64,000 nucleotides of DNA from Rubrobacter tropicus (GCF_011492945.1 NZ_CP045119.1:2542001-2606000); one strand, 5' to 3'; counted from the stretch's first letter, positions 16,336 to 25,313 are shown. The notes: a model not told the origin generated them from the letters alone. Numbers and translations are program-made.

Positions 16336-18607
16336 CTCTATCCGCCAGTATTGCCTGGCCCAGCGCCAGGCCTCCGTCGTTGGTTGGGACTCTTCGGTGT
16401 GTGTGGATGGCGAACCCTCCTTCTTTTAGAAGCTTCATAGTCTGTCCCGTCAGGAGCGCGTTCTGGAATGTTCCGCCGGAGAGGGCCACGATGCCCACTC
16501 CCGTCGACTCGCGAATTGTCTCGCAGCAGGCAGCGACCACCTCGGCCATCGTTCGGTGGAACTTCGCGGAGATTTCGGCCGCCTTTCGGCCCGCCTTGAG
16601 GTCTTCGACCGCCCCGGCGATGATGCCGTTCGTCTCGACGACCGAACACGGGTCTTCTGGCCGCAACCAGAAAGGGTACGCCTCGGTCGTGGGGCCTTCG
16701 GCGGCCAGCTCCAGCTCGACGGCGGCCCGGCCCTCGTAGGTCGCGCGGGTGCTGCCGGGGACGCCGACGAGCGCGGCTACGGCGTCGAAGAGGCGGCCGG
16801 CGCTGGAGGTCGGCGGGGTGTTGAGCTGGCGCTCTATCAGGCGCGAGATGAGCCGCACGTTGGTCTCGCCGGCCCGCCGGACGGTCTTGAGGGGGAGCTT
16901 CAGGGTGTCTTCTTCGCCGTAGAGGGCGAGGAGGTGGGCCAGCGCCACGCGCCACGGCTGGCGGATGGCCGCGGCTCCGCCGGGGAGGGGCGCGTACTGG
17001 AGGTGGGCCAGGCGTGTGAAGCCCTCCTCCACGCTGCCCCCGAAGAACTCGCCGCCCCAGACGGCGCCGTCGGGTCCGTAGCCGGTGCCGTCGAGGGCTA
17101 CCCCGATCACGTACTCGCCCGACGGGCGGTCGTTGTCCGCCAGACAACTCGCGACGTGCGCGTGGTGGTGCTGGACGCCCACGGCCGGCATCCCGGCCTC
17201 TTCGAGCTCGCGGGCGTACTTGGTCGATAGGTACTCGGGGTGCAGGTCGTGGGCGACGAGATCCGGCCGCACGTCGAAGAGGCCGCAGTAATGTTCGATG
17301 CCCTCCCTGAAGGACCGCAGGGTCTCGTAGTTCTCGAGGTCCCCTACGTGGTGGCTCGGGAAGGCGTGGTTTCCCCGGGCAAGGGCGAAGGTGTTCTTCA
17401 GCTCCCCTCCGACCGCGAGGACCTGCCTGCCAAAAGGCTCCGTGAGTCGCAACGGGGCCGGGGCGTAGCCGCGGGACCTCCTGAGCGGATAGGGACGTCC
17501 GCCGAGAACGCGTACGACGCTGTCGTCGCAGCGCACGTGGACCGGTCTGTCGTGGACCAGGTAGAAGTCGGCTATGTCCCCGAGCTGGCCGAGGGCCTCG
17601 TCGTCCCGGTAGGCTATCGGCTCGTCCGAGTTGTTCCCGCTCGTCATGACCAACGGGATGCCGGAACCGTCCAGCAGCAGGTGGTGCAGCGGCGTGTAGG
17701 CGAGCATGACGCCGAGCGTCTTCTGGCGGGGGGCGACCCGTTCGCTGATGCCGACATCACTCCGGCGCTCCAGGAGCACTATCGGACGCGTCGGGGAGGT
17801 CAGCAAAGTTTCTTCGTCCGGTCCGATGTGACAGAGCAGTCTCGCCTGGTCTATATCCCGGGCCATCAGCGCGAAGGGTTTGTCCCGGCGCGCCTTGCGG
17901 CCCCTCAGGGTCCTCACGGCGCGGTCGTCGAAGGGGTCGCAGGCGAGGTGGTAGCCGCCGAGGCCCTTGACCGCCAGGATCGCCCGCCCCCGCAGCATCC
18001 GCGCCGCGCTCGCGATGGGATCCCCCGCTGCCAACTCGTGGCCGAACCTGTCGAGCAGCCTCACCCGCGGGCCGCAGGTCGGGCAGGCGTTTGGCTGGGC
18101 GTGGAAGCGCCGGTCGGCGGGGTCGTGGTACTCGCGGTCGCAGTCGGGGCACATCCCGAAGGAGGACATGGTGGTCGTGGCGCGGTCGTAGGGGACCTGG
18201 CGCGTTATGGTGAAGCGCGGGCCGCAGCTAGTGCAGTTGATGAAGGGGTATCGGTGGCGCCGGTCGGAGGGGTCGAAAAGCTCCGCCAGGCAGTCGCCGC
18301 AGGTGGCGACGTCGGGAGAGACGAGGGCGCTGCGGCTCGTTGCCTCCCTGCTCTCCTCGATCCTGAACCCGTCCTCACCGACGAGCGGGAGAGGGCTCCA
18401 AGAGACCGATTCGACCACGGCCAGCGGCGGGGGGTCTTTCTCTATGGCTCGGGTGAAGAGTTCGAGACCCTCAGAATGGCCCTCCGCCTCGATGCGAACG
18501 CCGTCTGCGTCGTTGCGGACAAGACCGGCGATTCCGTGCCGGCGCGCGAGGGCGTAGACGAACGGGCGGAAGCCGACCCCTTGCACGATGCCGCGCACGG
18601 AGATCAC
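16304..18607 (-). CDS. hypF: Carbamoyltransferase HypF
   Basis: HypF makes carbamoyl-AMP from carbamoyl phosphate and ATP and passes it to HypE. Domains run acylphosphatase (1-90, GIVQGVGFRPFVYALA), two zinc motifs (CGDC then CTSC; CPDC then CPTC, about 105-185), a YrdC-like domain with LAVKGLGGYHLACD, and a Kae1-like C-terminal domain with VQHHHAHVASCLADN and ALSGGTFQNALL. The length of 767 is normal. Start is GTG at 18607. The terminal NKLKADS is encoded by a repeat unit. Confidence 0.96.
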   Translation of the reverse strand: MISVRGIVQGVGFRPFVYALARRHGIAGLVRNDADGVRIEAEGHSEGLELFTRAIEKDPPPLAVVESVSWSPLPLVGEDGFRIEESREATSRSALVSPDVATCGDCLAELFDPSDRRHRYPFINCTSCGPRFTITRQVPYDRATTTMSSFGMCPDCDREYHDPADRRFHAQPNACPTCGPRVRLLDRFGHELAAGDPIASAARMLRGRAILAVKGLGGYHLACDPFDDRAVRTLRGRKARRDKPFALMARDIDQARLLCHIGPDEETLLTSPTRPIVLLERRSDVGISERVAPRQKTLGVMLAYTPLHHLLLDGSGIPLVMTSGNNSDEPIAYRDDEALGQLGDIADFYLVHDRPVHVRCDDSVVRVLGGRPYPLRRSRGYAPAPLRLTEPFGRQVLAVGGELKNTFALARGNHAFPSHHVGDLENYETLRSFREGIEHYCGLFDVRPDLVAHDLHPEYLSTKYARELEEAGMPAVGVQHHHAHVASCLADNDRPSGEYVIGVALDGTGYGPDGAVWGGEFFGGSVEEGFTRLAHLQYAPLPGGAAAIRQPWRVALAHLLALYGEEDTLKLPLKTVRRAGETNVRLISRLIERQLNTPPTSSAGRLFDAVAALVGVPGSTRATYEGRAAVELELAAEGPTTEAYPFWLRPEDPCSVVETNGIIAGAVEDLKAGRKAAEISAKFHRTMAEVVAACCETIRESTGVGIVALSGGTFQNALLTGQTMKLLKEGGFAIHTHRRVPTNDGGLALGQAILADRAFANKLKADS

Positions 18608-18775
18608 GCGTCGCTCTAGCGTGGGCGTTCCTATAGGGCGCCCTCCCCTCTCGCCGGAGAGGCGTTCGGTCTTTGCGCGCGTGCGAAAGATCCCGCGCCG
18701 CCCCTCCTCATCGGTTTGCCCAAGCTCATACCCGGTCCCGTGCCCCCTGAACGGTACGTCCGGCCAAGGTCGGCC

Positions 18776-18925
18776 CTACATGGTCCTCATCTTCATGTAC
18801 CTCTTGAGCCCCGGCCATTGCACGACCATGGCGGCCACGGCCCACAGGACCAACCCGTAGAAGCCCAAGCGTAGCAGTGCCGTCGCCTTCAAGCTGAACC
18901 ACTTCCTTACATGGACGAGGCTCAT
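18776..18925 (-). CDS. Small single-span protein of hydrogenase cluster (DUF6893-like)
   Basis: ATG at 18925 overlaps the stop of the protease fragment (ATGA) and encodes 49 residues: a basic N-terminus, one hydrophobic helix (about 13-32), then the tail QWPGLKRYMKMRTM. The tail pattern (P-x-x-KRY-x-K-x-R-x-M) resembles the small DUF6893 proteins I associate with actinobacterial hydrogenase loci. The 168 bases between it and hypF hold a small CCTCTC-GAGAGG hairpin and no gene. Confidence 0.6.
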   Translation of the reverse strand: MSLVHVRKWFSLKATALLRLGFYGLVLWAVAAMVVQWPGLKRYMKMRTM

Positions 18926-19374
18926 CGCCCCGGCCCGACCTTGTCGCCCTCTTTGCCGATCTCCTCCACCAGCTTCGCCGCCTCTTCCACCGCCGCGCGC
19001 ACCGGCCAGATCAACCCCATCAGCATGTCGTCGTAGGGGTGGATCTCAGGCCCACCCCTACCCGGGATAACCCGCGGCTCGCAGCCCACCACGAGGATGC
19101 GTGCAGGGCCGGCGCCCGGGGCGCGGGACAGCTTGATCACCTTGACGGGGTCCATACCGTGGGTATCGAGCGCCGCCTCCCCGTCGTCCTCGATCTCCGG
19201 TTCGATGAGGTAGACCGTGCCGGGCTTCCCGCCCCGCGGGACGGCGTCCACGAGGACGACGAGCTCGTAATCGTCCAGCAGGGCGTAGGCGAGGTCCATC
19301 CCCCGGATCCCGAAGTCCCTGACCTCGACGCCCTCGGGCAACCCGCGACCGGCGAGCCGCGCCGGGACGGACAC
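18922..19374 (-). CDS. Hydrogenase maturation endopeptidase (M52), N-terminally truncated
   Basis: The frame matches HyaD/HycI-type proteases that clip the large-subunit C-terminus after nickel insertion: RDFGIRGMDLAYALLDDYEL, VVLVDAVPRGGKPGTVYLIE, and a late VRAAVEEAAKLVEE helix. The family's first about 25 residues, the GxGNxxxxDDGxG motif with a nickel-binding acid, are missing; the frame upstream reads unrelated residues and neither other frame restores the motif. GTG at 19374 has no Shine-Dalgarno. It is probably inactive or a pseudogene. Confidence 0.7.
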   Translation of the reverse strand: MSVPARLAGRGLPEGVEVRDFGIRGMDLAYALLDDYELVVLVDAVPRGGKPGTVYLIEPEIEDDGEAALDTHGMDPVKVIKLSRAPGAGPARILVVGCEPRVIPGRGGPEIHPYDDMLMGLIWPVRAAVEEAAKLVEEIGKEGDKVGPGR

Positions 19375-19375
19375 T

Positions 19376-19561
19376 TCAAGCCGGCGGCAGGTTCGGGCTG
19401 TTCGGGTCCACCGGGTTCCTGTCTCAGGCGTTGATGCTCGTGGATTTCCGGGCGTTGGACCTGGCGGTGTACTCGCCGGCCTTTTCGAGGCCCGGGTCCT
19501 TCCGGATGCCGCCTGGCGCGTTTCCCCGGCGCACCCCCTTCACGTGCGAGGGTGCGTCCAT
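19376..19561 (-). CDS. Small unknown protein with in-frame UGA codon
   Basis: From ATG at 19561 the frame gives 45 residues (start MDAPSHVKGVRRGNAPG, end KSTSINA), then TGA at 19426-19424, then 15 more residues DRNPVDPNSPNLPPA and a second TGA at 19376. The tail looks like conserved protein, with its regular Asn-Pro and Asp-Pro spacing, so the first TGA is either a nonsense mutation or a selenocysteine codon; selA, selB and tRNA-Sec are 7-10 kb away. It is the first gene of the hyp cluster. A start at ATG 19594 is also possible. Function unknown. Confidence 0.45.
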
Positions 19562-19744
19562 CTTCGTGTCCGGCCCGCCTACCCTTATCCCCATCCAAGA
19601 GCGACACCCGCCTTTCCCCTGCCGGATCGTGGCCCGCACTCCACAAGGCCTTCGACGAGACCCCACTCGCATTCCGTATTGCTCCTGCATCATACGTTAT
19701 TATGTTTTTGGCACAAGGCGTGACGGCAGGAATCGGGGGGCGGC

Positions 19745-19984
19745 GTGGAGAGTCCTTCAACCCAGATACAACTCTATACTTCGGCGGGCTGTCCCCACAG
19801 CGAGGCGGCCCGCGAGGACCTCGAATGGCGCGGAGTCGATTTCGTCGAGTTCGACGTGGAGAAAGACGCCGGGGCGCGCGAACGGATGCTTGAGATCACG
19901 GGCGGAAACCGGACGGTGCCGGTCATGGTCGAGGAGGGCAAGCCGCCCCAGATCGGCTGGATGGGCCGCGGCTGCGTCGTCTGA
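19745..19984 (+). CDS. Glutaredoxin-like protein of the Uxx-star type (Cys form)
   Basis: This 79-residue thioredoxin-fold protein has IQLYTSAGCPHSEAAREDL with Cys16 in the redox position (CPHS instead of CPYC), the cis-Pro in RTVPVMV, and ends GRGCVV. A redox residue exactly two positions before the stop is the mark of the Uxx-star family, in which Sec or Cys occupies that place; here it is Cys77. It may form a Cys16-Cys77 pair. GTG start after GGGGGGCGGC. It diverges from the hyp cluster. Confidence 0.75.
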   Translation: MESPSTQIQLYTSAGCPHSEAAREDLEWRGVDFVEFDVEKDAGARERMLEITGGNRTVPVMVEEGKPPQIGWMGRGCVV

Positions 19985-20130
19985 AGCGGTTCGCAAAGAG
20001 GTCGAACCTCTTTGCGAAGCCGTCAGCTCTCAGCCATCAGCCAAGAACAATAGAGCTGATGGCTGAAAGCGGAGGCGAAGCCGGAGCGCGCTGATAGCTG
20101 ACCGCGCGGATCGCGACGTTACGGGCCGGC
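19985..20130. repeat. Intergenic repeat element
   Basis: The element begins at the glutaredoxin stop with the hairpin TTCGCAAAGAGG-tcgaa-CCTCTTTGCGAA, then GTCAGCTCTCAGCCATCAGCC, AATAGAGCTGATGGCTGAAAGC, and a GGAGGCgaaGCCGGAGC hairpin. It lies between convergent glutaredoxin (+) and hemB (-). Confidence 0.75.
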
Positions 20131-20132
20131 CG

Positions 20133-21110
20133 TCACGACAACCAGCGGGCGGCGTCGGGGGCGAAGTACGTGACGATGATGTCCGCTCCGGCGCGCTTGA
20201 TACCGGTCAGGGCCTCCAGGACCGCCGTCTTCTCGTCCAGCCAGCCGTTCTGGGCAGCGGCCTTGATCATGGCGTACTCCCCGCTCACGCTGTACGCGGC
20301 GACTGGCAGGTCCGTCGTTTCGCGCACGCGGCGCAGGACATCGAGGTAGGGCAAGGCGGGCTTTACCATGACCATGTCGGCGCCCTCCCCCACGTCGAGC
20401 TCGACCTCTAACAGGGCTTCGCGGGCGTTGGCCGGGTCCATCTGGTAGGAGCGGCGGTCGCCGAACTGGGGGGCGCTGTCGGCGGCCTCGCGGAACGGGC
20501 CGTAGAAGGCCGAGGCGTACTTGGCGGCGTAGGCCATGATCGGGGTGTTCTCGAAGCCTTCGTTGTCCAGCTCGCTCCTTATGGCGGCGACCCGCCCGTC
20601 CATCATGTCCGACGGGGCCACGATGTCCGCCCCCGCCTCCGCGTGGCTCGCCGCCGTGCGGGAGATCAGCTCCAGGCTGACGTCGTTGAGGACCTGGCCC
20701 GTGTCCTTCTCGACGACCCCACAGTGTCCGTGGCTCGTGTACTCGCAGAGGCACACGTCGGTGACGACGAGCAGTTCGGGGACGGCGTCCTTTATGGCGC
20801 GGGTGGCGAGCTGGACTATGCCCTCGGGGTCGTAGGCGCCGCTTGCCGCCTCGTCCTTCTCGCCCGGGAGCCCGAAGAGCAGGACGCCCGGGATGCCGAG
20901 GTCGTGGACGCGCTTCGCCTCCTCGACGGCGCGGTTGATCGAGAGCTGGAAGACGCCCGGCATGGACCCGACCGGGTTCCTGGCGTCCTCGCCGACCGTC
21001 ACGAACATCGGGTAGATAAAGTCCTGCGGCGAGAGCCGCGTCTCGCGCACGAGGCCGCGAAGGGCGGCGGTGCGGCGCGTGCGGCGGAGGCGTTGTACGG
21101 GGAATGCCAT
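20133..21110 (-). CDS. hemB: Porphobilinogen synthase (delta-aminolevulinic acid dehydratase)
   Basis: HemB condenses two 5-aminolevulinates to porphobilinogen. The catalytic lysines are in the conserved [18 protein letters not shown] and [16 protein letters not shown] regions, and [14 protein letters not shown] carries the metal-binding cysteines of the zinc form. Length 325 is typical. GGAGATAG precedes the ATG. It is the last gene of the heme/siroheme operon. Confidence 0.96.
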   Translation of the reverse strand: MAFPVQRLRRTRRTAALRGLVRETRLSPQDFIYPMFVTVGEDARNPVGSMPGVFQLSINRAVEEAKRVHDLGIPGVLLFGLPGEKDEAASGAYDPEGIVQLATRAIKDAVPELLVVTDVCLCEYTSHGHCGVVEKDTGQVLNDVSLELISRTAASHAEAGADIVAPSDMMDGRVAAIRSELDNEGFENTPIMAYAAKYASAFYGPFREAADSAPQFGDRRSYQMDPANAREALLEVELDVGEGADMVMVKPALPYLDVLRRVRETTDLPVAAYSVSGEYAMIKAAAQNGWLDEKTAVLEALTGIKRAGADIIVTYFAPDAARWLS

Positions 21111-21166
21111 CTACTATCTCCTTACCGAGACGAACTGGTGCGCTGCTTCGAGGCACCGCTATCGTA

Positions 21167-21547
21167 CTACGAAGCGCCGGCTTTCCGAAGGAGCCGCGAC
21201 AGGGAGTAGTCGAAGGTGGTCAGGCAGATCATGGAGACCAGCCCACCACGCGCGCGGGTTCGCGGGGGCGTCTCTTCGGCCAGTGCCAGCGCGTAGACCG
21301 CGGCGAGCGCGGCGTTCAAGACCGCCCGCGCCAACATCCACCCGGACCGGCGCCGGTCTAGCAGCAATCCCGCGCCGACGATCAGGTCCGCCAGGCCGAT
21401 GACGCGCGCCGGCACCTCCCGGTCGCCCCACCCGAGGAACGCGGCGCTCCTGAGCGGCGCCAGCGTCAGGGCCACCCCGAAACCGAGGCTGACCCAGCCT
21501 ATCGCCAGGGCCAGCCTCTGGAGCGGGCCACCCGTTTCGCCGGGCAA
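21167..21547 (-). CDS. Four-span membrane protein in the heme operon
   Basis: TTG at 21547, just after the cobA-hemD stop and preceded by GAGGTAGGGGG, gives 126 residues with about four hydrophobic helices (LALAIGWVSLGFGVALTLAP; RVIGLADLIVGAGLLLD; AVLNAALAAVYALALA). The pattern is DoxX/DUF4267-like but no family motif is clear. It sits between hemD and hemB; a role in heme handling is only by context. Confidence 0.6.
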   Translation of the reverse strand: MPGETGGPLQRLALAIGWVSLGFGVALTLAPLRSAAFLGWGDREVPARVIGLADLIVGAGLLLDRRRSGWMLARAVLNAALAAVYALALAEETPPRTRARGGLVSMICLTTFDYSLSRLLRKAGAS

Positions 21548-21552
21548 GCCCC

Positions 21553-23089
21553 CTACCTCGCCTCCCGGGCGGGGTCGGCGGCGAACAGGTCCACTACTGC
21601 CCCGACCAGGCCCGGGATGGTGTACTCGGACGCCTCGGCGTCCACGCGGAGACCGTGGCCGCGGACCGTGTCGGCGGTGATCGGGCCTATGCACACGACG
21701 CGGGTCCCCGAGAGCAGCCGCGCCGACTCGTCGGGGCCGAAGGCCGTTACGAAATTGTCCACCGTGGAGCTGGCCGTGAAGGTTACGCAGTCGATCCTGC
21801 CCGATTCCAGATCCCGAACGAGTCGATCCTTGCCTTCGGCGGAAGGTACGGTCTCGTACGCGGGCGGCACCACGACATCCGCGCCGGCTTCGCGCAGCTT
21901 TTCGGGCAGGATCTCACGCGCCACCTTCGCCCGGGGAATCAGGACGCGTTTGCCCGCCAGGGATTCGTCGGCGACGGCGTCGATCAGGGCCTCCGCCCTG
22001 AACTCCCGCGGCACCACGTCCACCCGTAGCCCGAACCTTTCTAGCGCCTCCGCCGTCGCGGGCCCGATGGCCGCGACCTTTGCCCCGCGCGGGATGGCCC
22101 GCAGGTCCGATCCGTGATGCCGGAGCCGGTCGACGAACGCCTCGACGCCGTTCGCGCTCGTAAAGACCAGCCAGTCGAACGAGTCGAGAGAGGCGATCGC
22201 CCCGTCCAGCGGCCCGAAGTCCTCGGGCCGCCTCACCTCTATCGTCGGGAACTCCCGCACCTCGGCCCCGAGCCCTTCGAGCTCCGCGGAGAGCTCCCCG
22301 GCCTGCGCCCGCGCGCGGGTTACCACGACGCGCCGCCCGAAAAGGGGCCTTTTTTCGTACCAGCCGAGGCCCGAATCCCGAAGGTCCACCACGCTGCCGA
22401 CTACGGTGATGGCCGGGGGCTTCAGCTTCGCTTCGGCGACGCGGTCTGCGATGTCTCGCAGGGTGCCGGTAACGGTCCGTTGCTCGGGGAGGGTTCCCCA
22501 CCGCACGACGGCGACGGGGGTCTCCGGGCCCCTGCCCGCGGCGATGAGTTCGGAGGAGATCTCGCGCAGCCGGCCCACGCCCATGTACAGGACGAGCGTG
22601 TCGGCGCCGTTGGCGATGCCCTTCCAGTCCACGTCCGAGCGGCCCTTGGTCGGGTCTTCGTGCCCCGTGATGAACGCCACGCTCGTCGAGACGTTGCGGT
22701 GCGTAACGGGGATGCCGGCGTAGGCCGGGGCCGCGACGCCGCTGGTTACGCCGGGAACGACCTCGAATGGGATGCCGGCTTCTATCAGCTCCAGCGCCTC
22801 CTCGCCGCCGCGCCCGAAGATGTAAGGGTCGCCACCCTTCAGCCGGACCACCGTTTTGCCGGCGCGGCCCAGCTCGACCAGGACACGGTTGATCTCGTCC
22901 TGCTTCATCGCCTGGTCGTCGCCCGGCTTTTTGCCGACGTAGATCCTCTCCGCGTCGGACCTCGCGTACGACAACAGCGCCTCAGGGGCGAGCCGGTCGT
23001 AGACGACGGCGTCGGCCTGCTCCATGCAGCGGACGCCCTTCACCGTAAACAGCCCGGGTCGCCGGGCCGGAGCCAACCAGGTAGATCAC
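21553..23089 (-). CDS. Uroporphyrinogen-III methyltransferase/synthase fusion (CobA-HemD), N-terminal frameshift
   Basis: The N-terminal half (to about residue 245) is SUMT/CobA, methylating uroporphyrinogen III for siroheme (VVRLKGGDPYIFGRGGEEAL, VVPGVTSGVAAPAYAGIP). The C-terminal half is HemD (RRVVVTRARAQAGELS, DWLVFTSANGVEAF, TFTASSTVDNFV). GTG at 23089 overlaps the hemC stop (GTGA) and starts VIYLVGSGP, but two G runs in the next motif (expected GPGDPGLFTVKG) are each one base short, moving the frame before GLFTVKG. Sequencing error or real lesion cannot be told apart here. Confidence 0.88.
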
Positions 23090-24018
23090 GTACTCCTCAC
23101 CTGCCGGATCTCACCGAGCACGATCTCGGCCCCCTGCTCCAGAAGGTCCCGAGCCAGCCGCCCCCCGACGTCGCCCGGCTCCCGCCCCTCCGCCTCACCT
23201 TCGTACACCAGGGCCCCGTCCGGCGACGCCACGAGGCCCTTCAGCCGGATCTCACCCTCCCGCGTCAGGGCGAGGGCGCCGACGGGGACCCGGCAGCCGC
23301 CTTCGAGCGCCCGCAGCATGGCGCGCTCGGCGAGGGCCGCCCTCTCCCCCGCATCGTCGTTGAGGGCCCGGCGAATGGCCTCCCTGTGGGGATAGTCTTC
23401 GAGGGTCGCGACCGCCAGGAACCCCTGGCCCACGGCGGGAAGCATCACGTTCGGCGGGAGAACCGTGTGCGGGACCTGCGACGTAAGCCCGAGGCGTTCG
23501 AGGCCCGCGCGGGCGAGGACTATTGCGTCGGCGTCGCCCTCGCGCATCTTGCGCACCCTGGTCTCGACGTTGCCCCGGATCTCGACCACGTTCAGATCCG
23601 GTCGGCGGTGCAAAAGCTGCGCCCGGCGCCTGAGGCTGCCCGTCGCGACGGTCGCGCCGGCCGGGAGGCCGTCCACATCCCAACCCGCCTCGGAGACGAG
23701 GGCGTCTGAAGGATCGTGGCGCTCTGAGATCGCGGCGAGGACCGTGCCTTCTGGAAGCTCCGTCGGCACGTCCTTTAGAGAATGGACGGCGAGGTCTATC
23801 TCGCCGGAGATCAGGGCCTCGTCCAGTTGGCGGGTGAAGACGTCGCGCCGGTCTATCACCGAGAGCGGCGTCTCGGGGCGATGGTCGCTCGTGGTTCGGA
23901 CGACGCGGACCTCGACGTCGAAGCCCCGCGCGCGCAGCTCTTCGGCGCAAGTCTCCGACTGGGTGAGGGCGAGCCTGGAGCCGCGGGTGCCGAGTACGAG
24001 GGTGCCGGTCGTGCTCAC
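23086..24018 (-). CDS. hemC: Hydroxymethylbilane synthase
   Basis: HemC polymerises four porphobilinogens on a dipyrromethane cofactor. GTRGSRLALTQSE at the N-terminus, AVHSLKDVPTELPEG, ATGSLRRRAQL and the cofactor cysteine in ALEGGCRVPVGA are conserved. GTG at 24018 overlaps the hemA stop (GTGA) and gives 310 residues. Tight coupling on both sides indicates one operon hemA-hemC-cobA/hemD. Confidence 0.96.
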   Translation of the reverse strand: MSTTGTLVLGTRGSRLALTQSETCAEELRARGFDVEVRVVRTTSDHRPETPLSVIDRRDVFTRQLDEALISGEIDLAVHSLKDVPTELPEGTVLAAISERHDPSDALVSEAGWDVDGLPAGATVATGSLRRRAQLLHRRPDLNVVEIRGNVETRVRKMREGDADAIVLARAGLERLGLTSQVPHTVLPPNVMLPAVGQGFLAVATLEDYPHREAIRRALNDDAGERAALAERAMLRALEGGCRVPVGALALTREGEIRLKGLVASPDGALVYEGEAEGREPGDVGGRLARDLLEQGAEIVLGEIRQVRST

Positions 24019-25313
24019 GGGGTGGTCTTGGGGCCGGAGCGGTGGAGCTCCACCTCCAGCCCTTCCAGGGCCAGGAGACGGCGCCGCACCTCGGCGCTCC
24101 CGAGCGGGTGTCCGGCCTCGGCGAGGGCCTTTATCTCGGAGATCGGGCCGTGGAGCAGCTTGTTTACGAGGGAGTGGCTCATGCGCTCGACGGCCTCGGC
24201 CTCTCCGGGCGAGAGGTCCATCCGCCTGAGGGCGCGCGAGAGCTCGTGGCGCCGGATCTGCTCGGCGCCGTCCCTGAGTTCCTTGATAAGCGGGACGGCG
24301 TGGAGGGAGCTGATCCAACCCATAAACTCCTCGACGGCAGGACCTATCATCGCTTCGCCCGCTTCCGCGGCCTCCCTGCGCCCGTCCGCGTTGCGCTCCA
24401 CCACGGCCTGCAGGTCGTCTATGTCGTACACGAACACCGGCTCCAGCGTCTGGACCGTCGGGTCCACGTCCCTCGGCACGGCGATGTCCACGAAGAAGAT
24501 CGGGTCCGTCCTGTCCCGCAGGGCCCCGGCGACCATCTCCCGGCCGATGACCCACTCCCCGGATCCCGTCGAGCTCACAACCACGTCGGCCCGCGACAGC
24601 TCCGAAGGCAACTCCTCGAACCCCACAGCCACGCCCCCGACGCGTTCGGCCAGCCGCCGCGCCCGCTCCGGCGTGCGGTTGGCGATCCTGAGGTCCGTCA
24701 CCCCCCGGCTCTTTAGCTGCTTGACGACGAGCTCGCTCATCTCGCCCGCCCCAACGACCAGGGCGTGCCGGCCCCGCAATCTCCCGAAGACCCCTTCCGC
24801 CAGCTTGACGGCCACGTTGGGAACGGAGAGGGAGCTGTCCCCGACACCCGTCTCCGTGCGGACTTTCTTACCGACGCGCAGGGAGGTGTGAAAGAGCCGG
24901 TTGAGGACCGGGCCGGTGCAGTGCTCCTCGGTCGCGGACCGGTACGCCTCGCGGACCTGGCCCAGGATCTGGGCCTCCCCCACGACCATCGAGTCGAGCG
25001 AAGACGCCACCCTGTAGAGGTGGTGCGCCGCCTCCTCGTCTGTAAACCAGTAGGTGTCTTCGTCGAGCGAACCGCGCTCGACGCCGCGGTCCTCGGCGAG
25101 CATATCCAGGAGCCCGGACCGCGCCCCCTCGTCCTCCGCTACGAGGTAGACCTCCGTCCTGTTGCACGTCGAGAGCAGGACCGCCTCCGACGCCACGCCT
25201 TCTTCGAGGAGCCGCCTCAGGAAAGGCCTGCCGGCGCAAGGAGGGAAGGCCACCCGCTCACGGACCTCTATGGGGGCCGAACGGTGGCTTATGCCCGCAA
25301 CCGCGACAAGCAC
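24015..25313 (-). CDS. hemA: Glutamyl-tRNA reductase
   Basis: HemA reduces glutamyl-tRNA to glutamate-1-semialdehyde, the first step of the C5 pathway completed by HemL. VAVAGISHRSAPIEVRE at the start, the catalytic Cys in LLSTCNRTEVYLV, MVVGEAQILGQVREAY, the NADPH motif ALVVGAGEMSELV and VVSSTGSGEWVI are present. GTG at 25313 gives 432 residues and overlaps the siroheme dehydrogenase by 25 bases. Confidence 0.96.
   Translation of the reverse strand: MLVAVAGISHRSAPIEVRERVAFPPCAGRPFLRRLLEEGVASEAVLLSTCNRTEVYLVAEDEGARSGLLDMLAEDRGVERGSLDEDTYWFTDEEAAHHLYRVASSLDSMVVGEAQILGQVREAYRSATEEHCTGPVLNRLFHTSLRVGKKVRTETGVGDSSLSVPNVAVKLAEGVFGRLRGRHALVVGAGEMSELVVKQLKSRGVTDLRIANRTPERARRLAERVGGVAVGFEELPSELSRADVVVSSTGSGEWVIGREMVAGALRDRTDPIFFVDIAVPRDVDPTVQTLEPVFVYDIDDLQAVVERNADGRREAAEAGEAMIGPAVEEFMGWISSLHAVPLIKELRDGAEQIRRHELSRALRRMDLSPGEAEAVERMSHSLVNKLLHGPISEIKALAEAGHPLGSAEVRRRLLALEGLEVELHRSGPKTTP

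Noticed and set aside
19390-19426. SECIS element after the in-frame UGA
   Set aside because: The best stem has a 20-base loop and includes no typical bulge or apical GU motif, so it is not listed as a feature.
22114-23709. A 531-codon plus-strand frame opposite cobA-hemD and hemC
   Set aside because: Composition and lack of motifs mark it as a shadow of the minus-strand heme genes.
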